This document shows, piece by piece, positions 1 to 8,216 of a DNA stretch of 57,335 bases. Source of the DNA: an uncultured Collinsella sp. (GTDB lineage: Bacteria; Actinomycetota; Coriobacteriia; Coriobacteriales; Coriobacteriaceae); contig CATYZE010000013.1 in assembly GCA_958415525.1 (NCBI GenBank), positions 1 to 57,335 on the forward strand, in the 5' to 3' direction. Position 1 is the stretch's first letter. Each line of letters begins with the position of its first letter. Below the pieces are notes generated by a model. It saw only the letters and a program-made list of their open reading frames with translations, searched no databases and was not told where the DNA came from. The translations under genes and the position numbers were made by a program.

Positions 1-1
1 G

Positions 2-70
2 GATTTGCAGCGACGGACCTCAGGGCGCTCTTACACCACGTCTGCGCGCGCGACCTCTGCGGGCGATTGA
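2..70 (+). CDS. Possible 3' end of a plus-strand gene cut by the window edge
   Basis: An open frame enters from the left edge and stops with TGA at 68-70, encoding a Ser/Thr/Arg-rich tail ending in ATSAGD. A hairpin terminator follows about 35 bases later on the same strand, which is why a gene end is suspected. All three plus frames are open at the edge for at least 60 bases, so the frame choice is weak and no function can be given. Confidence 0.22.
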   Translation, partial: DLQRRTSGRSYTTSARATSAGD

Positions 71-98
71 AACCTGTTATTGATGGCTTTAAGTATGC

Positions 99-145
99 TA
101 AAACGGCCTGATAACGAACAGTTGTACATTATCAGGCCGTCGTTT
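99..145 (+). terminator. Intrinsic terminator, probably bidirectional
   Basis: Perfect 11-bp stem CGGCCTGATAA (104-114) with TTATCAGGCCG (129-139), flanked by AAAA on the left and GTTTT on the right. It would end a plus-strand gene entering the window and could also serve the minus-strand tatD gene ending at 212. Confidence 0.7.
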
Positions 146-211
146 TGATGCAAAATAATGTGACTAGTTTTACAACAGTACTCATATTTGGCATTTTTTG
201 CCCACCAGAGG

Positions 212-994
212 TTAGCGGAAGTCGAAAATGGAGCGGGAATTTTCCAGGACGACCGACTTGACGCTTTCCACGGCGCAGTCTTTAAGCGTGGCAATGATCT
301 CGGATGTTCTTATGAGTGAATCGACGAGCTGCCGCGCGGATGTTTTCGCGTTTGGTTCGGCCGGCGCGTCGGTTTCGAGCAACAGGCGGTTCAGTGGAAT
401 CTGTCGTGCGTATTCGCGCCCGCGTTTGGTCGCAAGCATGCGTTCATTGATGGAAAAGAAGCATCCTGTGTGGCGCGCATTGACGAGCTCATCCGAGGTG
501 CCGCTAAACCAGTGAAAGATGATGGTGGGGGAGTTGGGAGTGTCCTTTAGAAGGCCGTTCGACTCCAAAATTTCCAAAGTTGCTCCCGCCGCGCGAACGG
601 CGTGAATGGACAGGACGCGCCCAGCGAGTGGGTTCTGCGATAGAGCTTGGCAAAGCCGTTCAAATGCCTGCGTCTGGATTTCCTCGGTGCCCGCAAAGCG
701 TGGCGAGAGATCGAGTCCAACCTCGGCGATAAAGCGCTCTCGGATGGCGAGCTCACAAAGCATGTCAACTTCGGCGGCTCCGCATCGGCCGTCGGCAATC
801 CACCAGGGGTGGAGACCCACTCCTGGAATGATATTGGAGCTATAGCTGGCGCGCTTTTTTGTCGTTGCGAAGTCGCGAGGGTCAACGCCGCAGTCAAAGC
901 AACCCAGCCCCATCGCGGCGGCTTCGCTGGCTACGGTTTCTGGGCGGCCCATCATATCCAAATGGCAATGGGCGTCAAAGAGCTGTAACTCCAT
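212..994 (-). CDS. TatD family metal-dependent hydrolase (DNase-like)
   Basis: A 260-residue TIM-barrel metallohydrolase. Metal-site motifs are visible in order: DAHCHLD near the N terminus, EVGLD, SIHAV, IFHWFSG and LLLETDAPAEP near the C terminus. TatD proteins are cytoplasmic 3'-5' DNases or general phosphodiesterases. The frame is open upstream to 1042, but the ATG at 994 (MELQLFDAHCHL) puts the HxH motif at the usual distance from the N terminus and clears the upstream tcdA stop at 1009 by 14 bases. It is therefore the second gene of a tcdA-tatD unit. The length is normal. Assignment within the TatD subfamilies (TatD, YcfH, YjjV) is not possible from sequence alone. Confidence 0.88.
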   Translation of the reverse strand: MELQLFDAHCHLDMMGRPETVASEAAAMGLGCFDCGVDPRDFATTKKRASYSSNIIPGVGLHPWWIADGRCGAAEVDMLCELAIRERFIAEVGLDLSPRFAGTEEIQTQAFERLCQALSQNPLAGRVLSIHAVRAAGATLEILESNGLLKDTPNSPTIIFHWFSGTSDELVNARHTGCFFSINERMLATKRGREYARQIPLNRLLLETDAPAEPNAKTSARQLVDSLIRTSEIIATLKDCAVESVKSVVLENSRSIFDFR

Positions 995-1008
995 CGCGGC
1001 GAACCTTG

Positions 1009-1809
1009 CTAGTCCAGGCGCTGGCCGTCGGCGCGTACGCACTCGGTGCCACGCCCACTAATCTGGCGAATGACCTCGCCCGCAATCATCTGACCCATGA
1101 TGGGCGGCATAAAACTGGCGGTTCCCAGCTCGGTGCGCTCATGAATGTTTGAGGGGTCGCGCGGCTGGGTCTTTACCGACTCTTCGCAGCTAAACAGCAC
1201 ATGCAGGCTCTTGATGCCACGCTTCTTGCACTCTTTGCGCATAATGCGACTCATGGGGTCGCGCACCGTGTCGAAGATGTCGGCAAAACGCAGGCACTCG
1301 GGATGCAGTTTGTTGGCCCCGCCCATGGAGCTCACCAGCCGTATGTCGTGGTCTTGAGCGTATTTGGCAATGGTGAGCTTGGCCGAGATGGTGTCGATGG
1401 CGTCGACGACGTAGTCGAGCTTGCCGCCCGTCTGCTCAAAAACGCTCGCAAAGAACTCGTCGATGTTGTCGCTCAGCAGGTATTCGGTACGCTTGATGAC
1501 GGTGGCGGCAGGATTGATATCGTGGATCATGGCTTCCATAACATCGACCTTGCGCTTGCCGATGGTGCTGTGAAAGGCGATGGCCTGGCGATTGATATTG
1601 CTGGGCGCGATGATGTCCTTGTCCAGAATTACAAAATGACCGATGCCGCCGCGGGCGAGTGCCTCGCAGCAGTTGGAGCCCACGCCTCCGCAGCCGAGCA
1701 CCAGCACCGTAGCATCGGCGAGCTTATCGAGTGCCTCGCGGCCCATGATGATCTCGAGCTTGGTGTCGCGTGTCTCGACGAGAGCGGCAGCGGTTTCGGT
1801 CATAGACAT
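1009..1809 (-). CDS. tcdA: tRNA threonylcarbamoyladenosine dehydratase (E1-like ThiF family)
   Basis: A 266-residue ThiF/MoeB-type adenylating enzyme. VLGCGGVGSNCCEALARGG is the nucleotide-binding loop, followed by DKDIIAPSNINRQ and the conserved DAIDT segment. Length and the absence of a MoeB-type rhodanese domain fit TcdA (CsdL), which converts t6A to cyclic t6A in ANN-decoding tRNAs in an ATP-dependent cytoplasmic reaction. It is the first gene of a two-gene unit with tatD. A TATAAT hexamer lies about 40 bases upstream. Other ThiF-family roles cannot be fully excluded, but this architecture is typical of TcdA. Confidence 0.9.
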   Translation of the reverse strand: MSMTETAAALVETRDTKLEIIMGREALDKLADATVLVLGCGGVGSNCCEALARGGIGHFVILDKDIIAPSNINRQAIAFHSTIGKRKVDVMEAMIHDINPAATVIKRTEYLLSDNIDEFFASVFEQTGGKLDYVVDAIDTISAKLTIAKYAQDHDIRLVSSMGGANKLHPECLRFADIFDTVRDPMSRIMRKECKKRGIKSLHVLFSCEESVKTQPRDPSNIHERTELGTASFMPPIMGQMIAGEVIRQISGRGTECVRADGQRLD

Positions 1810-1848
1810 CCTCCGATGGGGAAGCGAATCGTGTTTTAGCTATTGCCA

Positions 1849-1854
1849 TTATAG
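1849..1854 (-). promoter_or_regulatory. Candidate -10 hexamer for tcdA-tatD
   Basis: On the minus strand this reads TATAAT, about 40 bases before the tcdA ATG at 1809. A weak -35 (TCAAGT) sits 17 bases further upstream. The -10 is a perfect match to the housekeeping consensus; the -35 is poor. Confidence 0.4.
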
Positions 1855-1863
1855 GTGTTATCG

Positions 1864-2018
1864 CGATTCCACTTGAGCCCTTGGGCTTGTTGAAATGGAA
1901 TCGGGGTTCGCATAAGATTGAAGCAGATGGCACCCGTTGCAGCGGGTTGGCCAACTCCAAAACACGTTTGTAGCGTGAGAAGTGGCCGTCTTCGCATTAC
2001 GCGGAGGCGGCTATTTTT
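1864..2018 (+). ncRNA. Candidate small structured RNA ending in an intrinsic terminator
   Basis: There is no gene on the plus strand here, yet the stretch ends in a hairpin followed by seven T residues (stem GCCGTCTTCGC with GCGGAGGCGGC, then TTTTTTT at about 2013-2019). Upstream there are two further hairpins: GATTCCA (from 1864) pairs with TGGAATC (to 1901) around an inner GAGCCC/GGGCTT stem, and ACCCG pairs with CGGGT near 1930-1945. A terminator with no upstream gene suggests a free small RNA or a terminated leader for sdpR. It does not resemble tRNA, 4.5S RNA or tmRNA. Confidence 0.35.
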
Positions 2019-2038
2019 TTGAGTACAAGATTAGACAG

Positions 2039-2054
2039 TTAGACAAACATCTAA
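2039..2054. promoter_or_regulatory. Candidate SdpR operator
   Basis: Inverted repeat TTAGA-N6-TCTAA just upstream of a TATAGT hexamer at about 2063-2068 and of sdpR. ArsR-family autorepressors bind such short dyads over their own promoter, so this is the obvious candidate site. Binding is inferred from position only. Confidence 0.4.
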
Positions 2055-2102
2055 ATATCGAGTATAGTTTGCGCGTCATGAGAGATGATGAGAGGAGGTC
2101 TT

Positions 2103-2381
2103 ATGCCGGGAGAGGGTTTTAAGGCGCTTGCCGATCCAACGCGACGGCGCATTTTGGAGTTGCTGCGCGAGGGCAATTGCACGGCGGGGGAGCTTGCCGA
2201 GCATTTCGATATCAGTAAGCCGTCGCTGAGCCATCACTTGGCGACGCTCAAAAACGCCGGGTTGGTGACCGATGAACGTCATGGCCAAAACATCGTTTAC
2301 AGCTTAAACACCACCGTCATGCAGGACTTGATCGGTTGGTTTATGGGCTTTACAAACACGGAAGGTGATAAGGATGAATAA
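2103..2381 (+). CDS. sdpR: ArsR-family autorepressor, SdpR type
   Basis: A 92-residue winged-helix repressor: GFKALADPTRRRILELLREG, then the recognition region CTAGELAEHFDISKPSLSHH and the wing GLVTDERHGQNIVYSL. No metal-binding cysteine pair typical of ArsR or CadC metal sensors is seen. The ATG at 2103 is chosen because GAGGAGG lies 5 bases upstream; earlier in-frame ATGs have no ribosome site. It overlaps the SdpI gene by 8 bases. In Bacillus, SdpR represses the sdpRI operon until SdpI sequesters it at the membrane upon toxin exposure; the same arrangement is inferred here. Confidence 0.85.
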   Translation: MPGEGFKALADPTRRRILELLREGNCTAGELAEHFDISKPSLSHHLATLKNAGLVTDERHGQNIVYSLNTTVMQDLIGWFMGFTNTEGDKDE

Positions 2382-3078
2382 CGAAAACAAGGGCATTCAC
2401 CCCACGGGGGTATCGTCGCGCGTGTGGATTGCGCTGGTCGCTCTGTGCGTCGCCAATGTCGTAGCGCACCTCATGGTGATGCCGAGCTTGCCTGCGCAGA
2501 TTCCCACGCACTGGCGCGCGAACGGCGCCGTCGACGGTTGGGGTCCTAGCTGGATGGCCTCCGCGCTCGGCGTGCTGCCTCTGGCGCTTCTCGCAATGTT
2601 CTGCGTGGTGCCGCGCATCGACCCCAAAGGTGAGGCATATCGAACCTCGGGCAAGTTCTATCAGGGCTTCGTAATCGCCTTCACCTTGTTCATGTGCGCC
2701 ATAAGCTGGCTGGGAGAGCTTACGGTCTGGGGCGTGGTGCCGGCGGTCGGTTCGGTCAACGTGCTGATTTCCGGCGCTATCGGCTTGCTCTTCATTGGTG
2801 TGGGTAACTACTTGCCGCGTGTGAAGCAGAACTATACGCTCGGTATCAAGACGCCCTGGGCGCTTGCCGATCCCGAGAACTGGCGCCGTACGCAGCGTTT
2901 TGGCGGTGCCTGCTTTATGGTGCTGGGTATTGGCCTGATTGTGATGGGCGTGGCGGGTAGCGTGCTTTCGAGTGAAGTCGTCGCCGCGGTGATTGCGGTG
3001 CTGGCGTTTGGTTCAGCTGGCGCTGCCTACGTCTATTCGTATCTGCTGTGGCGCAAATCGCAGCGAGCCGTTCGCTAA
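2374..3078 (+). CDS. sdpI: SdpI family membrane protein (immunity/signalling type)
   Basis: A 234-residue integral membrane protein with about six hydrophobic helices. It carries the DUF1648-type motif PAQIPTHWRANGAVDGWG and the SdpI signature NYTLGIKTPWALADPENW. In Bacillus, SdpI confers immunity to the SdpC toxin and captures the repressor SdpR. It overlaps sdpR by 8 bases and AAGGTG precedes the ATG at 2374 (a GTG at 2365 is an alternative). No SdpC-like toxin gene is nearby, so the stimulus is unknown. Confidence 0.85.
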   Translation: MNNENKGIHPTGVSSRVWIALVALCVANVVAHLMVMPSLPAQIPTHWRANGAVDGWGPSWMASALGVLPLALLAMFCVVPRIDPKGEAYRTSGKFYQGFVIAFTLFMCAISWLGELTVWGVVPAVGSVNVLISGAIGLLFIGVGNYLPRVKQNYTLGIKTPWALADPENWRRTQRFGGACFMVLGIGLIVMGVAGSVLSSEVVAAVIAVLAFGSAGAAYVYSYLLWRKSQRAVR

Positions 3079-3142
3079 GGTTGCGGAAAACTAGCGTACG
3101 CAGTTCATAGTGTGTTCCGGGGGACTTTTCCCAGGTAGTATT

Positions 3143-3171
3143 AGGGGGTGTGGGCAACCATGCCCCTTTTT
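3143..3171 (+). terminator. Intrinsic terminator after sdpI
   Basis: Imperfect GC hairpin: GGGG plus TGTGG pairs with CCATG plus CCCC, followed by TTTTT. It lies 65 bases after the sdpI stop and before ettA. Confidence 0.55.
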
Positions 3172-3262
3172 CGTTAAGTTTCAGAGCCGGTTTCCTCATT
3201 TCGTTTCCACTAAAGCGAAACAAGAATAGGGAAACAGCAGGTAGAAAGGATAAAACAGGCAA

Positions 3263-4942
3263 ATGGCGGAGTTTATCTACCAGATGTATCAGGCTCGCAA
3301 GGCTCATGGCGATAAGGTAATCCTTGACGATGTGACCTTGAGCTTCTATCCCGGTGCCAAGATCGGCGTCGTGGGCCCCAACGGTATGGGCAAGTCGACC
3401 CTGCTCAAGATTATGGCCGGCATCGAGGAGGTCTCCAACGGCGACGCCAGGCTCACCCCCGGCTACACCGTGGGCATCCTGCAGCAGGAGCCGCCGCTCG
3501 ATGACGACAAGACCGTCATCGAGAACGTGCGCATGGCATTTGGTGACATGATCGCCAAGGTTGATCGCTTCAACAAGATCGGCGAGGAGATGTGCGACCC
3601 GGATTGCGACATGGACGCCCTCATGGCCGAGATGGGCAAGCTCCAGGACGAGATCGACGCCGCCGACGGCTGGGATATCGATTCCAAACTCGGCCAGGCC
3701 ATGGACGCCCTGCAGCTGCCCGATTCTGATATGCCGGTCAATGTGCTCTCGGGCGGCGAGCGCCGCCGCGTAGCGCTGTGCAAGCTGCTGCTCGAGGCTC
3801 CCGACCTGCTGCTGCTCGACGAGCCCACGAACCACCTGGATGCCGAGTCCATCCTGTGGCTCGAGCACTTCCTACACAACTACCAGGGTGCCGTTCTGGC
3901 CGTCACGCACGACCGCTACTTCCTGGACAACGTGGCCGAGTGGATCTGCGAGGTCGACCGCGGTCACCTCTATCCCTACAAGGGCAACTACTCCACGTAT
4001 CTGGAGACCAAGGCCGCCCGTATCGAGGCTCAGGGCAACCGCGATGCCAAGCTCGCCAAGCGCATGGAGGCCGAGCTCGAGTGGGTGCGCAGCTCGCCGA
4101 AGGCTCGTCAGGCCAAGAACAAGGCCCGTCTGGCTCGCTACGAGGAGATGGAGGCCGAGGCCCGCGCAAGCCAGAAGCTCGACTGGACCGATATCCGCAT
4201 CCCTGTGGGCCCGCGTCTGGGCAACAAGGTTCTCGAGGCCCATCACCTGCACAAGGAGTTCGATGGCCGCGTGCTCATCGACGACCTTTCGTTTACCCTG
4301 CCGCGCAACGGCATCGTGGGCGTGATCGGCCCCAACGGCGTCGGTAAGACCACGCTGTTCAAGACGATTGTTGGCCTGGAGCCGCTGACCTCGGGCGAGC
4401 TCGAGGTGGGCGAGACCGTCAAGATCTCCTACGTCGACCAGAACCGTGAGGGCATCGACCCCGACAAGAACCTGTGGGAGGTCGTCTCGGACGGCCTGGA
4501 CCACATGATGGTCGGCGAGACCGAGGTCCCGAGCCGCGCTTATGTGGCGAGCTTTGGCTTTAAGGGCCAGGACCAGCAGAAGCGCGCTGGCGTGCTCTCC
4601 GGCGGCGAGCGCAACCGTCTGAACTTGGCGCTTACGCTCAAGCAGGGCGGCAACCTGCTGCTTCTCGACGAGCCCACGAACGACCTCGACGTCGAGACGC
4701 TGTCCTCGCTCGAAGCGGCGCTGCTCGAGTTCCCGGGCTGCTCGGTGGTCATTAGCCACGATCGTATGTTCCTGGACCGCGTCGCCACGCACATTCTGGC
4801 GTGGGAGGGCACCGACGAGAATCCGGGCAACTGGTATTGGTTCGAGGGTAACTTCGAGGCCTATCAGGCCAACCGCATCGAGCGCCTGGGCGAGGACGCA
4901 GCCCAGCCTCATCGTATCCACCGCAAGCTGACGCGTGACTAG
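3263..4942 (+). CDS. ettA: ABC-F translation factor, energy-dependent translational throttle EttA
   Basis: A 559-residue soluble protein with two ABC ATPase domains and no membrane segments. Domain 1 has GPNGMGKST, LSGGERRRVALC and LLLLDEPTNHLD; domain 2 has GPNGVGKTT, LSGGERNRLNLAL and LLLLDEPTNDLD. The arm and linker region between the domains (RSSPKARQAKNKARLARYEE) is the EttA hallmark. EttA binds the ribosomal E site and gates the first elongation steps according to the ATP/ADP ratio. Full length. It is a single-gene unit with a strong terminator. Confidence 0.95.
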   Translation: MAEFIYQMYQARKAHGDKVILDDVTLSFYPGAKIGVVGPNGMGKSTLLKIMAGIEEVSNGDARLTPGYTVGILQQEPPLDDDKTVIENVRMAFGDMIAKVDRFNKIGEEMCDPDCDMDALMAEMGKLQDEIDAADGWDIDSKLGQAMDALQLPDSDMPVNVLSGGERRRVALCKLLLEAPDLLLLDEPTNHLDAESILWLEHFLHNYQGAVLAVTHDRYFLDNVAEWICEVDRGHLYPYKGNYSTYLETKAARIEAQGNRDAKLAKRMEAELEWVRSSPKARQAKNKARLARYEEMEAEARASQKLDWTDIRIPVGPRLGNKVLEAHHLHKEFDGRVLIDDLSFTLPRNGIVGVIGPNGVGKTTLFKTIVGLEPLTSGELEVGETVKISYVDQNREGIDPDKNLWEVVSDGLDHMMVGETEVPSRAYVASFGFKGQDQQKRAGVLSGGERNRLNLALTLKQGGNLLLLDEPTNDLDVETLSSLEAALLEFPGCSVVISHDRMFLDRVATHILAWEGTDENPGNWYWFEGNFEAYQANRIERLGEDAAQPHRIHRKLTRD

Positions 4943-4950
4943 TAGCAAGT

Positions 4951-4983
4951 AGAAAGGCCGCCACCAAGGGCGGCCTTTCTTGT
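4951..4983 (+). terminator. Intrinsic terminator of ettA
   Basis: Perfect stem AGAAAGGCCGCC (4951-4962) with GGCGGCCTTTCT (4969-4980) around a six-base loop, starting 8 bases after the ettA stop. Confidence 0.85.
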
Positions 4984-5222
4984 AGCGATTGCACTGCAGC
5001 TATGCCCTGGCTGCTGGTTTGATTCATAATCAAAGTCATCTCTTTGGGATTAAAGCCCGTTTTTGCTATGAGTGATTTTCTAATTCCGTTTAAAACGTAA
5101 AGACGCATTGGGTTGCAAGGACATAAGCAAATCGAATTGAAATATAACCAGTGCTGTAACGTTAAAAAAAAGATTATAGAATAGGAGTACCTTATAAGTC
5201 GCTTCTCTAGAAAGAAGAACAT
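4984..5222. other. AT-rich intergenic stretch before the protease gene
   Basis: No gene is seen. Base composition drops sharply compared with ettA, with runs such as GTTAAAAAAAAG and a GATTATAGAAT that could provide a -10 for the downstream gene. It marks the left edge of a lower-GC islet reaching to about 6720. Confidence 0.4.
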
Positions 5223-6350
5223 ATGCTTTCGCGTCGTCGTTTTCTGCAACTTGTCGCGTCTTCAATTGTCGCCTTAGCCGCACGTCCGAAAGAGGTTTTT
5301 GCTTCGACGGGCAATATTGATGGTGAGCAGATACAATTTACTTCTGAAATTGCGCAAGAGCTTGCCGATAAATATATAAAGGGACTCCTCGGCTATTCGT
5401 ATACGCCTTCTGACCCTATTCCTTTTGTAGATGTTGATGGGTCCCCGCTTGGTTACATTGTTCCGGTTGTGACATCCAATAGAGCCGCGGGCTATTTGGT
5501 TTTAGATGCTTCAGATGATGAAATACTTACGGGATATCGTTTTGGAGACGGCTTAGTCAGCCCTATGGATCGGGGAGGAGATCTTGGTGTCGAGTCTTAT
5601 TCGTTCAATAACCCAGTCGTAATGATCAATCCATTCGAATTCGGCGTGCAATCTTTGGACGGTTCAATAACAACAAATTGCGGAAGAACAATCCCGGCTG
5701 TTTCCATAGAAGGACGGCCTGTCGTTTTATCGAATAAACCTTCAAGCTGGAACGATGTTGTAATTTACGCAACTCAAATGCAGGATTACACAGTATCTGG
5801 ATTTCGTTCCATTTCTCAGTTTATGTCATATGATGAAAGCGAGATTAAGAGGCTTACTGCCCACTATGCTTGTATGGTGACAGCTTTTTCGAACGTTGCG
5901 GAACTGTATGGCATTGCCAATTTATATAGCGACCCTTCGCAATATATGCAGATATGGAATTACACCAATACCCATGCTCTTTCCGATGAAGAACAGACTG
6001 TTCCCGGCGTTGTTTTGGGTGGAACGCCGATATCAACCTGTGCAACGGGGTTTACAAATTACTGCGCAAGCAGAGGAAGTACTCTTATCGCCCGCACTGT
6101 CTCCTCTCCGGCTATCGCGAGCATTCAAAATGAGATTAACTCTAATAGACCGAATGTTTTACATGCGAGTTTGTACAACGGATCAGCCCATTCTGTAACA
6201 GCGGAGGCTTACGCCACACTTACTGGTAAGAAAACTGGAGAGACAAGGCAGATGATTGGCATAGCGGACGGCTGGAATTCATCTTTATCCTTCCTGAAGT
6301 ATGATCAGAGCTATTATGCGTGGACTTATGGAACGACTTTTTCGAAGTAG
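5223..6350 (+). CDS. Tat-exported papain-like cysteine peptidase, C10/C39-like
   Basis: A 375-residue protein with a twin-arginine signal (SRRRFLQLVASSIVALAA) and a likely cleavage site near VFAS. Residues about 90-115 (GYLVLDASDDEILTGY) resemble the inhibitory prodomain of streptopain-like C10 peptidases. A plausible catalytic triad follows in papain-fold order: Cys217 (YACMVTAFSN), His323 (GSAHSVTAEAY) and Asn352 (ADGWNSS). It is followed by an overlapping lipoprotein gene and the pair sits in DNA of lower GC than its neighbours, which suggests acquisition. The family call comes from motif order, not a full alignment; a non-proteolytic adhesin or amidase role is possible. Confidence 0.6.
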   Translation: MLSRRRFLQLVASSIVALAARPKEVFASTGNIDGEQIQFTSEIAQELADKYIKGLLGYSYTPSDPIPFVDVDGSPLGYIVPVVTSNRAAGYLVLDASDDEILTGYRFGDGLVSPMDRGGDLGVESYSFNNPVVMINPFEFGVQSLDGSITTNCGRTIPAVSIEGRPVVLSNKPSSWNDVVIYATQMQDYTVSGFRSISQFMSYDESEIKRLTAHYACMVTAFSNVAELYGIANLYSDPSQYMQIWNYTNTHALSDEEQTVPGVVLGGTPISTCATGFTNYCASRGSTLIARTVSSPAIASIQNEINSNRPNVLHASLYNGSAHSVTAEAYATLTGKKTGETRQMIGIADGWNSSLSFLKYDQSYYAWTYGTTFSK

Positions 6351-6720
6351 GGCGATTCGTCTAGCTCTGTCTTTGGTGCTGATGGCTTCATTGGTGGGCT
6401 GTTCAACAAAGGAAGAGATATCGCGCGGAGGTTCCGGAGAAGTGACTGCGACAGACTCAGGTTCATTAGAAATAGCTGGCGGGCATGCCGATGTGATGTT
6501 ACAAGGAAAAGGCGTGCTTAGGTCGATTGATGCTGAAGACGCTGTCTGCTCAATAGAGGATTTGAAGACAGGTGAAACTGCATCGTACCGAGTTTCAGAT
6601 AATGCTGCGAATATGATTGAGTCGATACCGACTGGAGCGCAGGTTTCTTTTAGATACTTTGCTCCGCAACTTGAGGATGAGCTTGCTTCTCTGGTGTCTA
6701 TATGCACCGATGACAACTAA
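6328..6720 (+). CDS. Small secreted lipoprotein
   Basis: A 130-residue protein with a signal peptide and lipobox (MASLVGC-STKEE); the Cys would be lipidated. The mature part is about 105 residues with no recognised domain; it looks beta-rich (DVMLQGKGVLRSIDAEDAVCSIEDL). The ATG at 6328 is preferred as it gives a standard signal length; ATGs at 6301 and 6316 are in frame. It overlaps the upstream peptidase by 23 bases, implying translational coupling. It could be an inhibitor, chaperone or substrate-presenting partner of the peptidase, but nothing in the sequence proves this. Confidence 0.65.
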   Translation: MERLFRSRAIRLALSLVLMASLVGCSTKEEISRGGSGEVTATDSGSLEIAGGHADVMLQGKGVLRSIDAEDAVCSIEDLKTGETASYRVSDNAANMIESIPTGAQVSFRYFAPQLEDELASLVSICTDDN

Positions 6721-6733
6721 AAGGCCTGAATTC

Positions 6734-6776
6734 AAACGGCCTCGGATGGTCAATTGGCTATCCGAGGCCGTTTTTT
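6734..6776 (+). terminator. Intrinsic terminator
   Basis: Fourteen-base perfect stem (6734-6747 with 6760-6773) ending in TTTTTT, 14 bases after the lipoprotein stop. The convergent minus-strand gene ends at 6775, inside the T run. Confidence 0.85.
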
Positions 6777-8076
6777 ACTCGACCGGGGCTTCGACCTTGT
6801 CGATGGCCCAGGTGGCTCCGAGGCCTCCGGTGGTGTTGCGGCGGATGCGCACGGTGACTTCGTGGCGCTCGCCGGCCTGCGTGTAGCGCAGGGGGAAGCT
6901 TGCGCGGTTTCGCGTGGCCTCGATGGTACCGTGCTCGCGGGCGATCCAGTAGTACTCGCCGACGATGCCGAGCGTGTCGGCGCCGTAGGGGAGATAGGTC
7001 GACAGCTGGTGCAGAAGCGGGCCGGGGCAGAAGACCTCGGTTGAGAAATCGACGGGGAAGTCCTCAGGGATGGCGGGCGCTGCGGGTGCGGGGGTTGGGG
7101 CCGCTGCGGGTACCGAAGCCGGTGCCGGTGCGGGAACTTGGTCGCAAGTAGAGGTGGGCACGGATTCGATGACGGGTGCGGGCTCAGGCACCGGTTCCGG
7201 CTTAACTGCGGAATCTGCGGGCTTCACGGTGACGGGCGCGTCTACAGCTGCAGTTTCAAACTCAACCTGCATCGCGCTCTCATTCTCGACGCTCGACTTT
7301 GCTTCGATGGGCGTGGATGCCATAGTGGTGATGCCGGCGTTGGCGTTCTCGGGGTCATAGACGACCGTGAGCGAGATGGCGGGCTGCGGCGTCTCGGGCT
7401 CCGGTGCCGATTCGGTAGTGCCTTGATCGGCGGGCTCGTCGGACTGATCGTCCTCGGCCTCGTTGCCAAAGACATCGCTGTTTTGGAACGCAGGCGTCTC
7501 GGGTTGGTCAGCGGCTTCTTCGGTTGTCGACTTGGGCGCTTCGTTGAGCTCCACAGTTGCTTCCTGCTCGGATATGACTTCGGGATCGGTCGTGGCGGCG
7601 ATTTCGGTTTCTGCTGTTACCTCAATAGCGACTTCGATCTCTGTCTCGGGCTCGGGTTCCGGAGCGACTTCGGCCACGGGCTCGGGCTCGGGACGCTTAA
7701 CGTGCTTGGGACGCACGGCCTTGAGGTCCTTCTCACCGCGTTTCTTCTTTTTGTAGGACTGCTTGGCGCCCTTGGCAGCCTTGGGCTTGTCCTCGCCCTT
7801 GGCAAGGGCGGTATCCCAGGCCTCGTTGGCGATGACCGTGGCATACAGACGACCGCCCTTAAAGACGGTCAGCTTAATGCAGTCGTCGAGTTCCTCGAGC
7901 AACTCGCGCGTGGACTCGAAGCCCAGGTCATAAGCAGTCATGTCGCCAGCGGCGAGAGCCTCTTCGACCTGCGTCATAAACGTTTGCTTGCCGCATCCAA
8001 TCGCATCGCGCAGCAGGCGATACAGATAGATGTGGTTGCCCAGCGAAAGCGTGGGCCTAACTATTGTCTTGCTCAT
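6775..8076 (-). CDS. Hypothetical protein: conserved N and C domains joined by a long acidic Pro/Glu linker
   Basis: A 433-residue cytoplasmic protein. Residues 1-95 form a compact domain (YLYRLLRDAIGCGKQTF, then FESTRELLEELDDCIKL and KGGRLYATVIA) whose helix-turn-strand pattern recalls LOTUS/OST-HTH-like RNA-binding folds, though this is only a visual impression. A Lys-rich patch (SYKKKKRGEKDLK) follows, then about 200 residues rich in Pro, Glu, Ala and Thr, then a C-terminal domain (FCPGPLLHQLSTYLPYGADT to the end). The ATG at 8076 is chosen because GAGGAG sits 7 bases upstream; the frame is open to 8115. It has no signal peptide or membrane helix. Function unknown. Confidence 0.75.
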   Translation of the reverse strand: MSKTIVRPTLSLGNHIYLYRLLRDAIGCGKQTFMTQVEEALAAGDMTAYDLGFESTRELLEELDDCIKLTVFKGGRLYATVIANEAWDTALAKGEDKPKAAKGAKQSYKKKKRGEKDLKAVRPKHVKRPEPEPVAEVAPEPEPETEIEVAIEVTAETEIAATTDPEVISEQEATVELNEAPKSTTEEAADQPETPAFQNSDVFGNEAEDDQSDEPADQGTTESAPEPETPQPAISLTVVYDPENANAGITTMASTPIEAKSSVENESAMQVEFETAAVDAPVTVKPADSAVKPEPVPEPAPVIESVPTSTCDQVPAPAPASVPAAAPTPAPAAPAIPEDFPVDFSTEVFCPGPLLHQLSTYLPYGADTLGIVGEYYWIAREHGTIEATRNRASFPLRYTQAGERHEVTVRIRRNTTGGLGATWAIDKVEAPVE

Positions 8077-8148
8077 GGCAAATCTCCTCTTTACACATGT
8101 AAAGCATCTTACCATCGCATAGCGTTCGCCATGGCGGCGCCCAAGGCA

Positions 8149-8182
8149 AACGGGCGCGAACCGCTTTCGATTCGCGCCCGTT
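8149..8182 (-). terminator. Hairpin terminator between two minus-strand genes
   Basis: Perfect 12-bp stem AACGGGCGCGAA with TTCGCGCCCGTT around a ten-base loop, followed on the minus strand by TTTGCCTT. It is placed 34 bases after the stop of the gene ending at 8217. Confidence 0.6.
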
Positions 8183-8216
8183 GTACAGGTCGGTTATCTA
8201 TGAGAGGCAAATGTGC

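Noticed and set aside
31..294. 87-codon minus-strand frame over the window's start
   Set aside because: It overlaps the end of tatD, spans the terminator at 99-145 and has no ribosome site.
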